Shown here in pieces: positions 18,376 to 26,738 of a stretch of DNA of 64,000 bases; position 1 is the stretch's first letter; each line of letters starts with the position of its first letter. The translations under genes and the position numbers were made by a program. A model generated the notes under the pieces. That model searched no databases, was not told the origin of the DNA, and was given only the letters and a program-made list of their open reading frames with translations. This DNA is from Lichenicoccus sp963693035 (lineage in GTDB: Bacteria > Pseudomonadota > Alphaproteobacteria > Acetobacterales > Acetobacteraceae). The stretch is from positions 310,001 to 374,000 of the forward strand of contig CAXMMQ010000003.1 in assembly GCA_963693035.2 (NCBI GenBank), in the 5' to 3' direction.

Positions 18376-19143
18376 TCAGCTCCGGACACCGGCCCAGGTC
18401 CGGCGCTTGACCACCACCACCAGCCCGAGCAGCAGCGTCAGATACACCAGCACCCGCACGCCGAGGCGGCGGCGCTCTTCAAGGTGCGGCTGCGCCACCC
18501 AGGACAGGAAGCTGGTGACGTCGTGCGCCATCTGCGCCGGCGTCGCCCTGGTGCCATCGGTATATTTCACATGCGCATCGTGCAGCACGTCCGGCATCGC
18601 GATCGCATTGCCCGGCACGTAGTCGTTGTAGTGCATGCCCGCGCCCAGCGTGACGGTGGCGGGCGTGTCGCGGAAGCCGGTCAGGTAGGCCTGGATGAAG
18701 GTCGGACCGCCCTGGATGGTCGTGGCGAGCCGCGACTGGTCGGGTGGCAGCGCGCCGGCATTGGCGGCACGTGCGGCGGCATCGTTGGGATAGGGCAGCC
18801 GGAGATGGTCGGCCGGGGTGGCGGCGCGCAGCACGACGTTGCCAGTGGCATCGGTGCCGGCCGGCACCGGCTGGCCGGCTGCGATGTCGTGCACCTGGTC
18901 GGCATCGAGACCAAGCGCCGAGAGGTCGCCATATGTCATCTGCCGCAACGAATGGCACGATGCGCAGACCTGGCTGTACACAGCGTAGCCGCGCTGCACG
19001 CTGGCATAGTCGAAACGACCGGTGGCGCCGTCAAAACTCCACGTCTGCGGCGTCACCGGCAGCGCCTGCAACTGTTGTGCTGCAGCCGGAAGGGACGCTG
19101 TTGCCAGCGCGGCGACGAGCACCGGGGCGGCGAGCCGGCGCAT
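18376..19143 (-). CDS. petC: Cytochrome c1, bc1 complex subunit
   Basis: The 255-residue membrane-anchored c-type cytochrome passes electrons from the Rieske protein to soluble or oxidase cytochrome c. It has a Sec signal peptide ending in AAAQ, a single heme-attachment motif CASCH at about residue 60, and the distal methionine region GNAIAMPDVL. A C-terminal transmembrane anchor (VLVYLTLLLGLVVVVKRR) ends the protein. Its ATG overlaps the petB stop. Confidence 0.95.
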   Translation of the reverse strand: MRRLAAPVLVAALATASLPAAAQQLQALPVTPQTWSFDGATGRFDYASVQRGYAVYSQVCASCHSLRQMTYGDLSALGLDADQVHDIAAGQPVPAGTDATGNVVLRAATPADHLRLPYPNDAAARAANAGALPPDQSRLATTIQGGPTFIQAYLTGFRDTPATVTLGAGMHYNDYVPGNAIAMPDVLHDAHVKYTDGTRATPAQMAHDVTSFLSWVAQPHLEERRRLGVRVLVYLTLLLGLVVVVKRRTWAGVRS

Positions 19144-20495
19144 CAGTTCTTCTCCAGCGGCTGCGACACCGCACCGCGCGGCATCGCAAGTCCGGCACCG
19201 GCAGGCGCCGGACGTGGCGGCAACACCGGGCGGCCGATGCTGTCTGGCAGCTTCAGCGGCGTCTCGATGCTGCCAAGCAGCGGCAGCAGCACCAGGAAAT
19301 GCAGGAACCAGTACAGCGTGGCGATACGCGCGAGAGCGAGCCAGATGCCGGCCGGGCGGTGCATGCCGCACGCCAGCAGCACCAGGAACGCCAGCACCAG
19401 CAGGACCATCGCCGGGCGGAACAATGGCCGGAACCGCGCGCTGTGCACCGGCGAGGTGTCGAGCCAGGGCACCGCGAACAGCACCAGCACCGAGCCCGCG
19501 GACAGCAGCAGGCCGCCGAACTTCGAGGGCACCGCACGCAGCACCGCGTAGAACGGCGCGAAATACCATTCCGAGGTTATATCGGACGGTGTCGAGTACG
19601 GGTTGGCCTCGACATAGTTGTCCGGCTGGGTCAGCCAGTCCGGCAGGTAGAACACCAGGATTGCAAACGCGATCAGGAACAGCACCACGCCGATCGCATC
19701 CTTGGAGGTGTAGTAGGGATGGAACGGCAGGGTGTCCTGCGGCCCCTTCACCTCGATGCCGAGCGGATTGCCCGATCCGGTGACGTGCAGCGCCGCCACA
19801 TGCAGAACCACCGCGCCCAGGATGAGAAAGCCGAGCACGAAATGCAGCGCGTAGTAGCGGTGCAGCGCCGCATCCCCGATCGTTTCGCCGCCCTGCAGCC
19901 AGATCGCCAACGGATGGCCGATGCCAGGGATCGAGGCGACCGCGTTCGAGACCACGTTGGCGCCCCAGTAGCTCATCTGGCCCCACGGCAGCACGTAGCC
20001 GGCGAACGCGGTGATCATCACCAGCACCAGCAACAGCACGCCGGTCAGCCACAGTACCTCGCGCGGCGCCTTGTAGGAGCCGTAATAGAGCGAGCGGAAG
20101 GTGTGCACGTAGAGGGCGATGAAAAACATGCTGACGCCGGCCATGTGCATCGAGCGGATCACCCAGCCGCTGCTGACCTGGCGGTCGATCGCCTCTACGC
20201 TGGCGAACGCGCCGGCGGCCGTGGGCGTGTAGTTGATGGCGAGAAAAATGCCGGTGAGGATCAGCGTCGCCAGCGCCACCGTCGCCAGCGCGCCGAAATT
20301 CCACAGGTAGTTCAGGTTGCGTGGCGTCGGATAAACCACGTATTCGCGCCTGAAGCCGCTGACCACCGGCAGCCGCCGGTCGAGCCAGCGCGAGAACGAT
20401 CCGTAGCCTTGCGGCAGATCGGACGCGGCCAGATCGGACGCGGGCAGATCGGATGCGGCGCCGGATGGTCTGTCGTCCTGCACTGGTCCGGCCAT
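19143..20495 (-). CDS. petB: Cytochrome b, bc1 complex subunit (SEWY variant)
   Basis: The 450-residue cytochrome b holds both b hemes and the two quinone sites of complex III. The eight-helix core and the heme-ligand histidine pairs are visible (HMAG and LYVHTFR; HRYYALH and LHVAALH). The quinol-oxidation loop reads ITSEWYFAPFY, where nearly all bc1 enzymes have PEWY; the Glu is kept, the Pro is Ser. The N-terminus has a threefold SDL-containing repeat encoded by 15-nt units. No Rieske gene precedes it although petA usually heads the operon; hemF is divergent there instead. Confidence 0.95.
   Translation of the reverse strand: MAGPVQDDRPSGAASDLPASDLAASDLPQGYGSFSRWLDRRLPVVSGFRREYVVYPTPRNLNYLWNFGALATVALATLILTGIFLAINYTPTAAGAFASVEAIDRQVSSGWVIRSMHMAGVSMFFIALYVHTFRSLYYGSYKAPREVLWLTGVLLLVLVMITAFAGYVLPWGQMSYWGANVVSNAVASIPGIGHPLAIWLQGGETIGDAALHRYYALHFVLGFLILGAVVLHVAALHVTGSGNPLGIEVKGPQDTLPFHPYYTSKDAIGVVLFLIAFAILVFYLPDWLTQPDNYVEANPYSTPSDITSEWYFAPFYAVLRAVPSKFGGLLLSAGSVLVLFAVPWLDTSPVHSARFRPLFRPAMVLLVLAFLVLLACGMHRPAGIWLALARIATLYWFLHFLVLLPLLGSIETPLKLPDSIGRPVLPPRPAPAGAGLAMPRGAVSQPLEKN
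20413..20457 (-). repeat. Three tandem 15-nt units inside petB
   Basis: Three in-frame copies of about ggcagatcggacgcg (+ strand), with one or two substitutions, encode the SDLPA/SDLAA/SDLPQ region near the cytochrome b N-terminus. The unit length is a multiple of three, so copy changes would not break the frame. Confidence 0.85.
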
Positions 20496-20641
20496 CCTCG
20501 GGTCCTTCAGCCTCTCGACCGCACGGGCAGCCTGTCGCCCGCGCGGGTTCAACCAGCGTTCGCATATCCTTGCGCCGTCGCACATTAAGGGCGCCGCCAG
20601 GGCGCTGCAACTGGCCGGGGTTTGCGCTAAGACAGCGCCGC

Positions 20642-21565
20642 ATGAGCACCGAAACGCCTTCTGCCGCCGACGCGGCCGCGGCACCCTCGCGCGCGCGACC
20701 GCCGCACGATGCGCTGCGCGACGACGCCCAGGCCTGGTTTGAGAGCCTGCGCGACCGCATCTGCGCAGCCTTCGAGACGGTCGAGGACGCACTCGTCGAC
20801 CAACAGCATCCGGCGGGACGGTTCGAGCGCACCGCCTGGACCCGGCCGGCGGATGGGCCGCTCGAAGGCGGCGGCGGGGTGATCAGCCTGATGCGCGGAC
20901 GCGTGTTCGAGAAGGTCGGGGTCAACGTCTCCACCGTGCAGGGCGAGTTCAGCCCGGAATTCCGCGCCTCGATCCCCGGCGCCGAAGAGGACCCGCGCTT
21001 CTTTGCGTCCGGCATCAGCCTGGTGGCGCACCCGCGCAGCCCGCTGGTCCCGGCGGCGCATTTCAACACGCGCATGCTGGTGACCACGCGCGGCTGGTTC
21101 GGTGGCGGCGGCGACATCACCCCGATGTTTCCGCAGAGCGAAGCGGCGCAGGCGGACGCGGCCCGCTTCCACGCCACCTTCCGCACCGCATGCGACGCCC
21201 ACGATCCGAGCTACTACCCGCGGTACAAGGAGTGGTGCGACCGCTATTTCTTCCTGCCGCACCGCAACGAGCCGCGCGGACTCGGCGGCATCTTCTACGA
21301 CCATCACGCGACCGCCGACGTGGCGGCGGATTTCACCTTTACCCGCGATGTCGGCGAGGCCTTCCTGGCGGTCTATCCGGCGATCGTGGCGGACCGCATG
21401 AACGAGACGTGGACGACGGCCGAACGCGAGCACCAGCTTGTCCGGCGCGGGCGCTATGTCGAGTTCAACCTGATCCACGACCGCGGCACCTTGTTCGGCC
21501 TGAAGACCGGCGGCAATGTCGACGCCATCCTGATGAGCCTGCCGCCCGAGGTGCGCTGGCCGTAG
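20642..21565 (+). CDS. hemF: Oxygen-dependent coproporphyrinogen III oxidase
   Basis: The 307-residue aerobic heme-pathway enzyme decarboxylates coproporphyrinogen III to protoporphyrinogen IX. Signature stretches are RGWFGGGGDITPM, PRYKEWCDRYFFLPHR, RGLGGIFYDHH, and the C-terminal RGRYVEFNLIHDRGTLFGL. The ATG at 20642 was chosen over an in-frame extension that overlaps petB's start. It is divergent from petBC with about 146 nt between, so heme synthesis and a heme-containing complex may share a control region. Confidence 0.96.
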   Translation: MSTETPSAADAAAAPSRARPPHDALRDDAQAWFESLRDRICAAFETVEDALVDQQHPAGRFERTAWTRPADGPLEGGGGVISLMRGRVFEKVGVNVSTVQGEFSPEFRASIPGAEEDPRFFASGISLVAHPRSPLVPAAHFNTRMLVTTRGWFGGGGDITPMFPQSEAAQADAARFHATFRTACDAHDPSYYPRYKEWCDRYFFLPHRNEPRGLGGIFYDHHATADVAADFTFTRDVGEAFLAVYPAIVADRMNETWTTAEREHQLVRRGRYVEFNLIHDRGTLFGLKTGGNVDAILMSLPPEVRWP

Positions 21566-21657
21566 CCCCGGTTTTGGCGGTGGCGCGGATCTCCTGTATG
21601 GGATTGTCGTGACGGAACGGGGAGTTGATCCTGTTTGAGCCGGTTCGAACCTCCGAG

Positions 21658-22767
21658 ATGAACAGCAGGATGGCCGGTCCAGACCGGCGGTCGGTGCTGC
21701 GGGCCGTGGGCGCTGCCTGTGCCGGTTTCGCCGCCTCGGCCGTGTCGCGGGGCGCGCACGCGCATGGAACCCAATCGCACAGCCTGATCCTCGGCGCCGG
21801 GAACGGCACGCCGGCCGGCGGCGCCATGCCGAACCTGATCGAACCGGCGATGATGGTGGCCGGCCCGTCGAACTCGGCCGCGGCCGGTATGGCCCGGATG
21901 CTGGCGCCGCTGCTCTCGGGTGCGCTGCACTCGCGCCCGGTGGCGGTCTCGGCGATCGGCGGCCGCGACGGCGTCACCGGCGCCAACACCTTCGAGGCGC
22001 TGACCAATCCCGACGGCGCCACCGCCCTGCTGGTCCCGGGCGCGGCCTGCATGGCGTGGCTCGCCGGCGACCCGCGGGTGCATTTCGATGCCGGCCGCTG
22101 GGTGCCCGCCCTGACCGGCTTCGGGTCGGCGGCATTTCTGGCGCGTTCGCAGCCGCGCGAGGCCGGCGCGCCGCTGCGCGTCGCCGCCTCCACGGCCGCC
22201 GGTCCGGAACTCGCAGCGCTGCTCGGGCTGAGCCTGCTCGGCATCCACGCTGTGCCGGTCTTCGGCCTCGCCGAGTATGACGACGCCATGGCGGCCTATG
22301 CGGCCCAACGGGTGGACGCCATCCTGCTCACCGGCAGCACCGTTCCCGACCGGATGCGGACGCTGAGCGCCGGCGGGCTGCGGCCGATCTTTTCGCTCGG
22401 CGTGGATGGCGGGACCGGCCGTGATCCGGCGCTCGCCGGCATCCCGACCTTGCCGGAGCTGCACATGGCGGCGGCGAGCGAGCCTGCCCTGCTGGAGGCC
22501 TGGCGTGCCACCGCCGCCGCCGCCCGGCTGCATGCCGCCGTGGTGCTGCCGCAGCTCACGCCCGCATCCCTGGTCGCGCAATGGCGCGGCGCGTGCCGGA
22601 CGGCGATGCTCGATCCCGCCGCCGCCGCCACGCGCGATGCGGCGCAGCTCACCCTGTTGCCGGCGCCCGGCTGCGTCGCCGCCCTCGCCAGCATGGTCGC
22701 GGACGAGAACACCCTGCTGACGCTGCGGCGCTGGCTGGCCAGCCGTACCGATTGGCGTCCCGCCTGA
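21658..22767 (+). CDS. Bug/TctC-like periplasmic substrate-binding protein
   Basis: This protein of about 369 residues has a twin-arginine type signal (DRRSVLRAVGAACAGFAAS). The mature part resembles the Bug/tripartite tricarboxylate binding receptors: a pocket-like segment with GRDGVTGANTFEAL, then domain residues including PRVHFDAGRWVPALTGF. No membrane partners (TctA/TctB) are in the window, which is common for Bug proteins. The start is uncertain: ATGs at 21658 and 21670 and a TTG at 21625 are all in frame. Ligand unknown. Confidence 0.55.
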   Translation: MNSRMAGPDRRSVLRAVGAACAGFAASAVSRGAHAHGTQSHSLILGAGNGTPAGGAMPNLIEPAMMVAGPSNSAAAGMARMLAPLLSGALHSRPVAVSAIGGRDGVTGANTFEALTNPDGATALLVPGAACMAWLAGDPRVHFDAGRWVPALTGFGSAAFLARSQPREAGAPLRVAASTAAGPELAALLGLSLLGIHAVPVFGLAEYDDAMAAYAAQRVDAILLTGSTVPDRMRTLSAGGLRPIFSLGVDGGTGRDPALAGIPTLPELHMAAASEPALLEAWRATAAAARLHAAVVLPQLTPASLVAQWRGACRTAMLDPAAAATRDAAQLTLLPAPGCVAALASMVADENTLLTLRRWLASRTDWRPA

Positions 22768-22795
22768 CCGGCATCCGATCCGCGAGAACCTGGCC

Positions 22796-24022
22796 TTGAG
22801 ATACGAATTCTGCATCATCGGCGGCGGCATCGTCGGACTTGCCGCGGCACGCGCCCTGAGCCGCCGACATCCCGGCGCCGGCATCCTGGTGCTGGAAAAG
22901 GAGGACGGCCTTGCCGTCCACCAGACCGGCCACAATAGCGGCGTCATCCATGCCGGCATCTACTACAAGCCCGGCAGCCTGAAGGCGGTGCTGTGCAAGC
23001 AGGGCGCCGAGGCCACCCGGGCGTTCTGCGACCAGCACGCCATCCCGTACGAGACGCGTGGCAAACTGGTGGTGGCGACCAGGGAGAGCGAGCGCGGGCG
23101 GATGGACCGCCTCGCCGGGACCGCCCGCGAGAACGGCATCCCCATCGAAGTGCTTGATGCCCAGGAACTGCGCCGGCGCGAACCGAATGTCGCCGGGGTG
23201 GGCGCCATCCTGTCGCCGATGAGCGGCATCGTCGACTACCGGCAGATCTGTGCCGCGATGGCGCAGGAATTACGCGAGGCCGGCGCCGTGCTGCGCACCG
23301 GGGTGCGGGTCACGCGCATACGCGAGAACGGCAACGAGGTGGAGATCGTCGCGCGCGCCGGCGGCCCACGCCAGCACGGTGGGGGCGAGGACAGCGAGCG
23401 CTGGGGCTGCTCGCGCCTGATCGTCTGCGCCGGGTTGCAATCAGACCGGCTGGCGCGGGAGGCCGGCATCCCGATCCGACACCGGATCGTACCGTTCCGC
23501 GGCGAGTACTACGCCATCCGCCCCGAGAAACGCGCCCTCGTGCACCATATGATCTACCCGGTGCCGGATCCGGCGCTACCGTTCCTGGGCATCCACCTGA
23601 CACCGATGATCGACGGCAGGCTGACGGTCGGCCCGAATGCGGTGCTCGGCATGGCGCGCGAAGGCTATCCGCGACTGTCGGTGGCGCCGCGCGACCTTGC
23701 CGACACGCTCGCCTTCCCGGGGTTCTGGAAGCTCGCGCGCCGCGACTGGCGCTCGGGGCTTTCCGAGATGCGCAACAGCCTGTCGAGGCGGCGCTACCTC
23801 GCCGAGTGCCGGCGCTACGCCCCGGGGCTGGAGCTGGACGATCTTACGCCGATGCCGGCCGGCATCCGGGCGCAGGCGGTGATGCAGGATGGCAGCATGG
23901 TGCAAGACTTCCTGTTCCTGCAGACGCCGCGGATGCTGCACGTCTGCAACGCGCCCTCGCCGGCGGCGACGTCGGCCTTGCCGATCGGCGAGATGATCGC
24001 CGATCGCGCCACCGCGGCCTGA
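22796..24022 (+). CDS. lhgO: L-2-hydroxyglutarate oxidase
   Basis: A 408-residue FAD enzyme of the DAO family that oxidises L-2-hydroxyglutarate to 2-oxoglutarate. The dinucleotide fold (FCIIGGGIVGLAAARAL) opens the protein, followed by HQTGHNSGVIHAGIYYKPGS, a stretch diagnostic of LhgO. PNVAGVGAILSPMSGIVDY and the C-terminal GIRAQAVMQDG are also typical. The start is a TTG at 22796, 28 nt after the Bug-like gene, so both may be on one transcript. Confidence 0.92.
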   Translation: MRYEFCIIGGGIVGLAAARALSRRHPGAGILVLEKEDGLAVHQTGHNSGVIHAGIYYKPGSLKAVLCKQGAEATRAFCDQHAIPYETRGKLVVATRESERGRMDRLAGTARENGIPIEVLDAQELRRREPNVAGVGAILSPMSGIVDYRQICAAMAQELREAGAVLRTGVRVTRIRENGNEVEIVARAGGPRQHGGGEDSERWGCSRLIVCAGLQSDRLAREAGIPIRHRIVPFRGEYYAIRPEKRALVHHMIYPVPDPALPFLGIHLTPMIDGRLTVGPNAVLGMAREGYPRLSVAPRDLADTLAFPGFWKLARRDWRSGLSEMRNSLSRRRYLAECRRYAPGLELDDLTPMPAGIRAQAVMQDGSMVQDFLFLQTPRMLHVCNAPSPAATSALPIGEMIADRATAA

Positions 24023-24131
24023 ACGGTCGCCAGCCGATCATTACTGCGACGAAATTGCCTGGCTTGCCGGGACTGGGTGTCGCGGTGGCCGACACTGACG
24101 CCACCGGACCCACTGCTGCGACGAGGCGCGT

Positions 24132-24380
24132 TCAGTGCACCAGGGTCGGCATCATCTCGTGCTGGCGGATGGCGGCAAAGGCGACCTCGCAATCGTCGGC
24201 GAGCGCCATCGGCGTGCCGTCGGCGGCATGGATCGCAAACGCTAGCTCGCCATCGACGGTCACCGACTTCACATAGGCGACCTGCGACATGCCGAGCATC
24301 TGCAACTGCTGTTCGGACAGATGCCGGATATCCACCAGGGTCACTGCCTCCGGTACGGCCTGATCGCTGATCGTGCGCAT
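24132..24380 (-). CDS. DUF1150 family protein
   Basis: The 82-residue protein matches DUF1150, a family almost always found directly downstream of hsp20 genes in alphaproteobacteria. IAVHxxDGTPMALAD-like residues (FAIHAADGTPMALAD) are typical. The second of two in-frame ATGs (24380) is preferred because aagga lies 7-8 nt upstream. It follows the Hsp20 gene on the same strand and is likely heat-induced with it. Function unknown. Confidence 0.85.
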   Translation of the reverse strand: MRTISDQAVPEAVTLVDIRHLSEQQLQMLGMSQVAYVKSVTVDGELAFAIHAADGTPMALADDCEVAFAAIRQHEMMPTLVH

Positions 24381-24535
24381 GAGCATGTCCTTCACCAGGG
24401 CGAACAACCCTGTGGGGCAACGCGGGCCCTCGGATCGGGTTGTGTCCCGCCTGCACCACAAGGCGGATGCAGACCCGATCGGACCCGCGAATTGTGTCAA
24501 TTTGACGTATCGAAACCTGAAATCTCGTTCAGGTC

Positions 24536-25033
24536 CTAGTCGTCGATGGCAACGTTGCGGACCCGGGCGGGCCTGGCGGACGGCGGTGCGAGGGTGCTGC
24601 CGGACTTGCCGCCGGCACCGTTCGCGCCCTTCGAGATCTCGATGCGCTTGACGCGCACCTCCGGTTGCGGACGCACCAGATCGATGTGCAGCAGCCCGCT
24701 ATCGAGCCAAGCGCCACTGATGTCGATGCCTTCCGCCAGCACGAAAGCCCTCTGGAACTGCCGGGCGGCAATCCCGCGATGCAGGAACACCCGCCCCTGC
24801 GTATCGTCATTCTGACGACCACGTATTACCAACTGGTTATCTTCCTGCGTGATCTGCAGGTCATCCATCGAGAATCCGGCGACGGCGAGCGTGATGCGCA
24901 ACCCGGTCGAGCTGATCTGCTCGATATTGTAGGGCGGGTAGCCCTCGGACGAGGTCTTGCTGGCTCGTTCGAGCATCTGCTCGAGATGGTCGAATCCGAG
25001 GAACAGCGGAGACGTGAAAAGCCGGCCTGACAT
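24536..25033 (-). CDS. Small heat-shock protein, Hsp20/IbpA family
   Basis: A 165-residue alpha-crystallin domain holdase that keeps unfolding proteins soluble. The N-terminus (SPLFLGFDHLEQMLERA) is the class A bacterial sHsp form. The core shows YPPYNIEQ, LAVAGFSMDDLQIT and FLHRGIAARQFQRAFVLAEG. The ATG at 25033 has a very strong ribosome site (aaggaggagg). The C-terminal tail is Ala/Pro-rich and the usual IxI/V anchor is not obvious. An RpoH-like promoter lies about 80 nt upstream. Confidence 0.95.
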   Translation of the reverse strand: MSGRLFTSPLFLGFDHLEQMLERASKTSSEGYPPYNIEQISSTGLRITLAVAGFSMDDLQITQEDNQLVIRGRQNDDTQGRVFLHRGIAARQFQRAFVLAEGIDISGAWLDSGLLHIDLVRPQPEVRVKRIEISKGANGAGGKSGSTLAPPSARPARVRNVAIDD

Positions 25034-25109
25034 CGAGCCTCCTCCTTCGAGCGAGACGGTACTGGAGCGAAACAACTCCCGGGACCCGCGTCGGCATCCC
25101 GTTGCTCAG

Positions 25110-25138
25110 AATATGGGCGCGCGCACCGCACAAGCAAG
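25110..25138 (-). promoter_or_regulatory. RpoH-like heat-shock promoter of hsp20
   Basis: On the minus strand CTTG (in a CTTGCTTG run) is separated by 18 nt from CCATATT. This agrees with the alphaproteobacterial sigma-32 pattern (CTTG, 17-18 nt spacer, CYTATNT). It lies about 80 nt upstream of the hsp20 start. No CIRCE is seen here. Confidence 0.65.
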
Positions 25139-25207
25139 CAAAAGGGACATCCCCGCCGGCGCCGCGCCTTGCCCGTCACCCTTGGCCTTGCCGCAGGGGG
25201 CCGCTAC

Positions 25208-25777
25208 ATGCGGCGCATGAACGACGTGACGCCAGGCCCGCACGAATGGCACGCCTTGCCGATCAGGATCCTGATCGCGCCGCAGGCGATCTTGCGCCAG
25301 AAGACACGCCGCGTGCTGCCGGCCGACGTCCCCGGCATACGTAGCCTGCTCACAGGCATGTTCGCCACGATGTATGCCGCCCCCGGCATCGGGCTCGCCG
25401 CGCCGCAGATCGGGGTCGGCCTGCGCTTCGCCATCCTCGACCTGATGGAGCAGGACCGGCCGGCGCCGCTCACCCTGATCAACCCGGAGATCATCGCAGC
25501 GAGCGAAACGATGGTGGCGCGAGAGGAGGGCTGCCTGTCGCTGCCCGGGCAGTATGCCGAGGTGGTGCGTCCGGAGCGCGTCCGCGTACGCTACCACGAC
25601 CTCGATGGCGGCAGGCACGAGATCGATGCCGACGGGCTGTTCGCCACCTGCCTGCAGCACGAGATCGACCATCTCGACGGCGTCCTGTTCGTCGACCACA
25701 TCTCGGCCCTGAAGCGGAACATGCTGATGCGCCGGCTGGCCAAGGACCAGAAGATCAAGGCGGGCGGCCCGGCATGA
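25208..25777 (+). CDS. def: Peptide deformylase
   Basis: The 189-residue metalloenzyme removes formyl groups from new proteins. All three metal-site motifs are visible: GIGLAAPQIG, EGCLSLPGQ and the HExxH motif QHEIDHLDG. The Pro-Gly-Gln after EGCLS is like the variant deformylases that carry PG in this place. Start taken at the ATG at 25208; an ATG at 25217 is also possible. It is first of def-fmt-truA, so the enzymes that add and remove the formyl group are linked. Confidence 0.95.
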   Translation: MRRMNDVTPGPHEWHALPIRILIAPQAILRQKTRRVLPADVPGIRSLLTGMFATMYAAPGIGLAAPQIGVGLRFAILDLMEQDRPAPLTLINPEIIAASETMVAREEGCLSLPGQYAEVVRPERVRVRYHDLDGGRHEIDADGLFATCLQHEIDHLDGVLFVDHISALKRNMLMRRLAKDQKIKAGGPA

Positions 25778-25793
25778 TCGAGCGGATCATGCC
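25771..25793 (+). other. Perfect hairpin between def and fmt
   Basis: ggcatgatc and gatcatgcc pair perfectly (9 bp) around a 5-nt gagcg loop. The left arm overlaps the def stop codon. There is no T run, so it is not a standard terminator; it could set the relative expression or stability of the two cistrons. Confidence 0.6.
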
Positions 25794-25812
25794 CTGCTCG
25801 TCGTCATAGCCC

Positions 25813-26736
25813 ATGCGCCTCGCCTTCATGGGGACGCCGGAGTTCGCCGTCCCGTCCCTGCGCGCCCTGCACCAGGCCGGGCACGAGATCGCCGCAGTCT
25901 ACTCCCAGCCGCCACGCAAGGCCGGTCGCGGCCAGGCACTGCGCATATCGCCGGTGCAGGCGGAGGCCGAGCGACTCGGTCTCGTCGTGCGCACGCCCGC
26001 TCGCGTCCGCAGCGTGGCCGCCGAACATGCCGCGTTCCGCGTGCTGGATCTCGACGTCGCGGTGGTCGCCGCCTACGGCCTGATCCTGCCGGCGGCCATG
26101 CTTGGGGCGCCGCGGCACGGCTGCCTGAACATCCATGCCAGCCTGCTGCCGCGCTGGCGCGGCGCCGCCCCGATCCAGGCTGCGATCCTCGCCGGCGACA
26201 GCCAGTCCGGCATCACCATCATGCAGATGGACGAAGGCCTCGATACCGGGCCGATGCTGCTCGAGGGACAGGTTGCAATCGGCCCCACCACCACCGCGCA
26301 GGAACTGCATGATGCCCTGGCACCGCTCGGCGCCAGCCTGCTCCTGGACACGCTGCGGCAGCTTCCCCCGCCGCGACCGCAGCCCGAGGCCGGCGTGACC
26401 TACGCATCGCGGCTGTCGCGCGAGGATGGCCGCCTCGACTGGGCGCAGCCGGCCGCGTCCCTCGACCGCCGCGTCCGCGCAATGACGCCATGGCCCGGCG
26501 CCTGGACCCTGAGCGACGGCCAGGTGCTGAAGGTGATCACGGCCACGCCGCTGACGGATGCCCGGCACGATCGGGCGCCCGGAACCGTGCTCGACGCCCA
26601 GGCCGGCGGAGTGCATGTCGCCTGCGGCGAGGGCGTATTGCGGATCGACCGGCTGCAGCTTCCCGGCCGCGCCGCGCTGGATGCCGCCGACTTCCTGCGC
26701 GGCCACCGCGCACGACCCGGATGGCGGGTCGGCTGA
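25813..26736 (+). CDS. fmt: Methionyl-tRNA formyltransferase
   Basis: The 307-residue enzyme formylates initiator Met-tRNA with 10-formyl-THF. The N-terminus (MRLAFMGTPEFAVPSL) and the catalytic HASLLPRWRGAAPIQ with GITIMQMDEGLDTG are canonical, and the C-terminal OB-like domain is complete. It is second in def-fmt-truA. Confidence 0.97.
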   Translation: MRLAFMGTPEFAVPSLRALHQAGHEIAAVYSQPPRKAGRGQALRISPVQAEAERLGLVVRTPARVRSVAAEHAAFRVLDLDVAVVAAYGLILPAAMLGAPRHGCLNIHASLLPRWRGAAPIQAAILAGDSQSGITIMQMDEGLDTGPMLLEGQVAIGPTTTAQELHDALAPLGASLLLDTLRQLPPPRPQPEAGVTYASRLSREDGRLDWAQPAASLDRRVRAMTPWPGAWTLSDGQVLKVITATPLTDARHDRAPGTVLDAQAGGVHVACGEGVLRIDRLQLPGRAALDAADFLRGHRARPGWRVG

Positions 26737-26738
26737 GC

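Noticed and set aside
21638..21658. Sequence ggttcgaacc resembling a tRNA T loop
   Set aside because: The flanking bases cannot form the T stem and no acceptor or anticodon arms are found.
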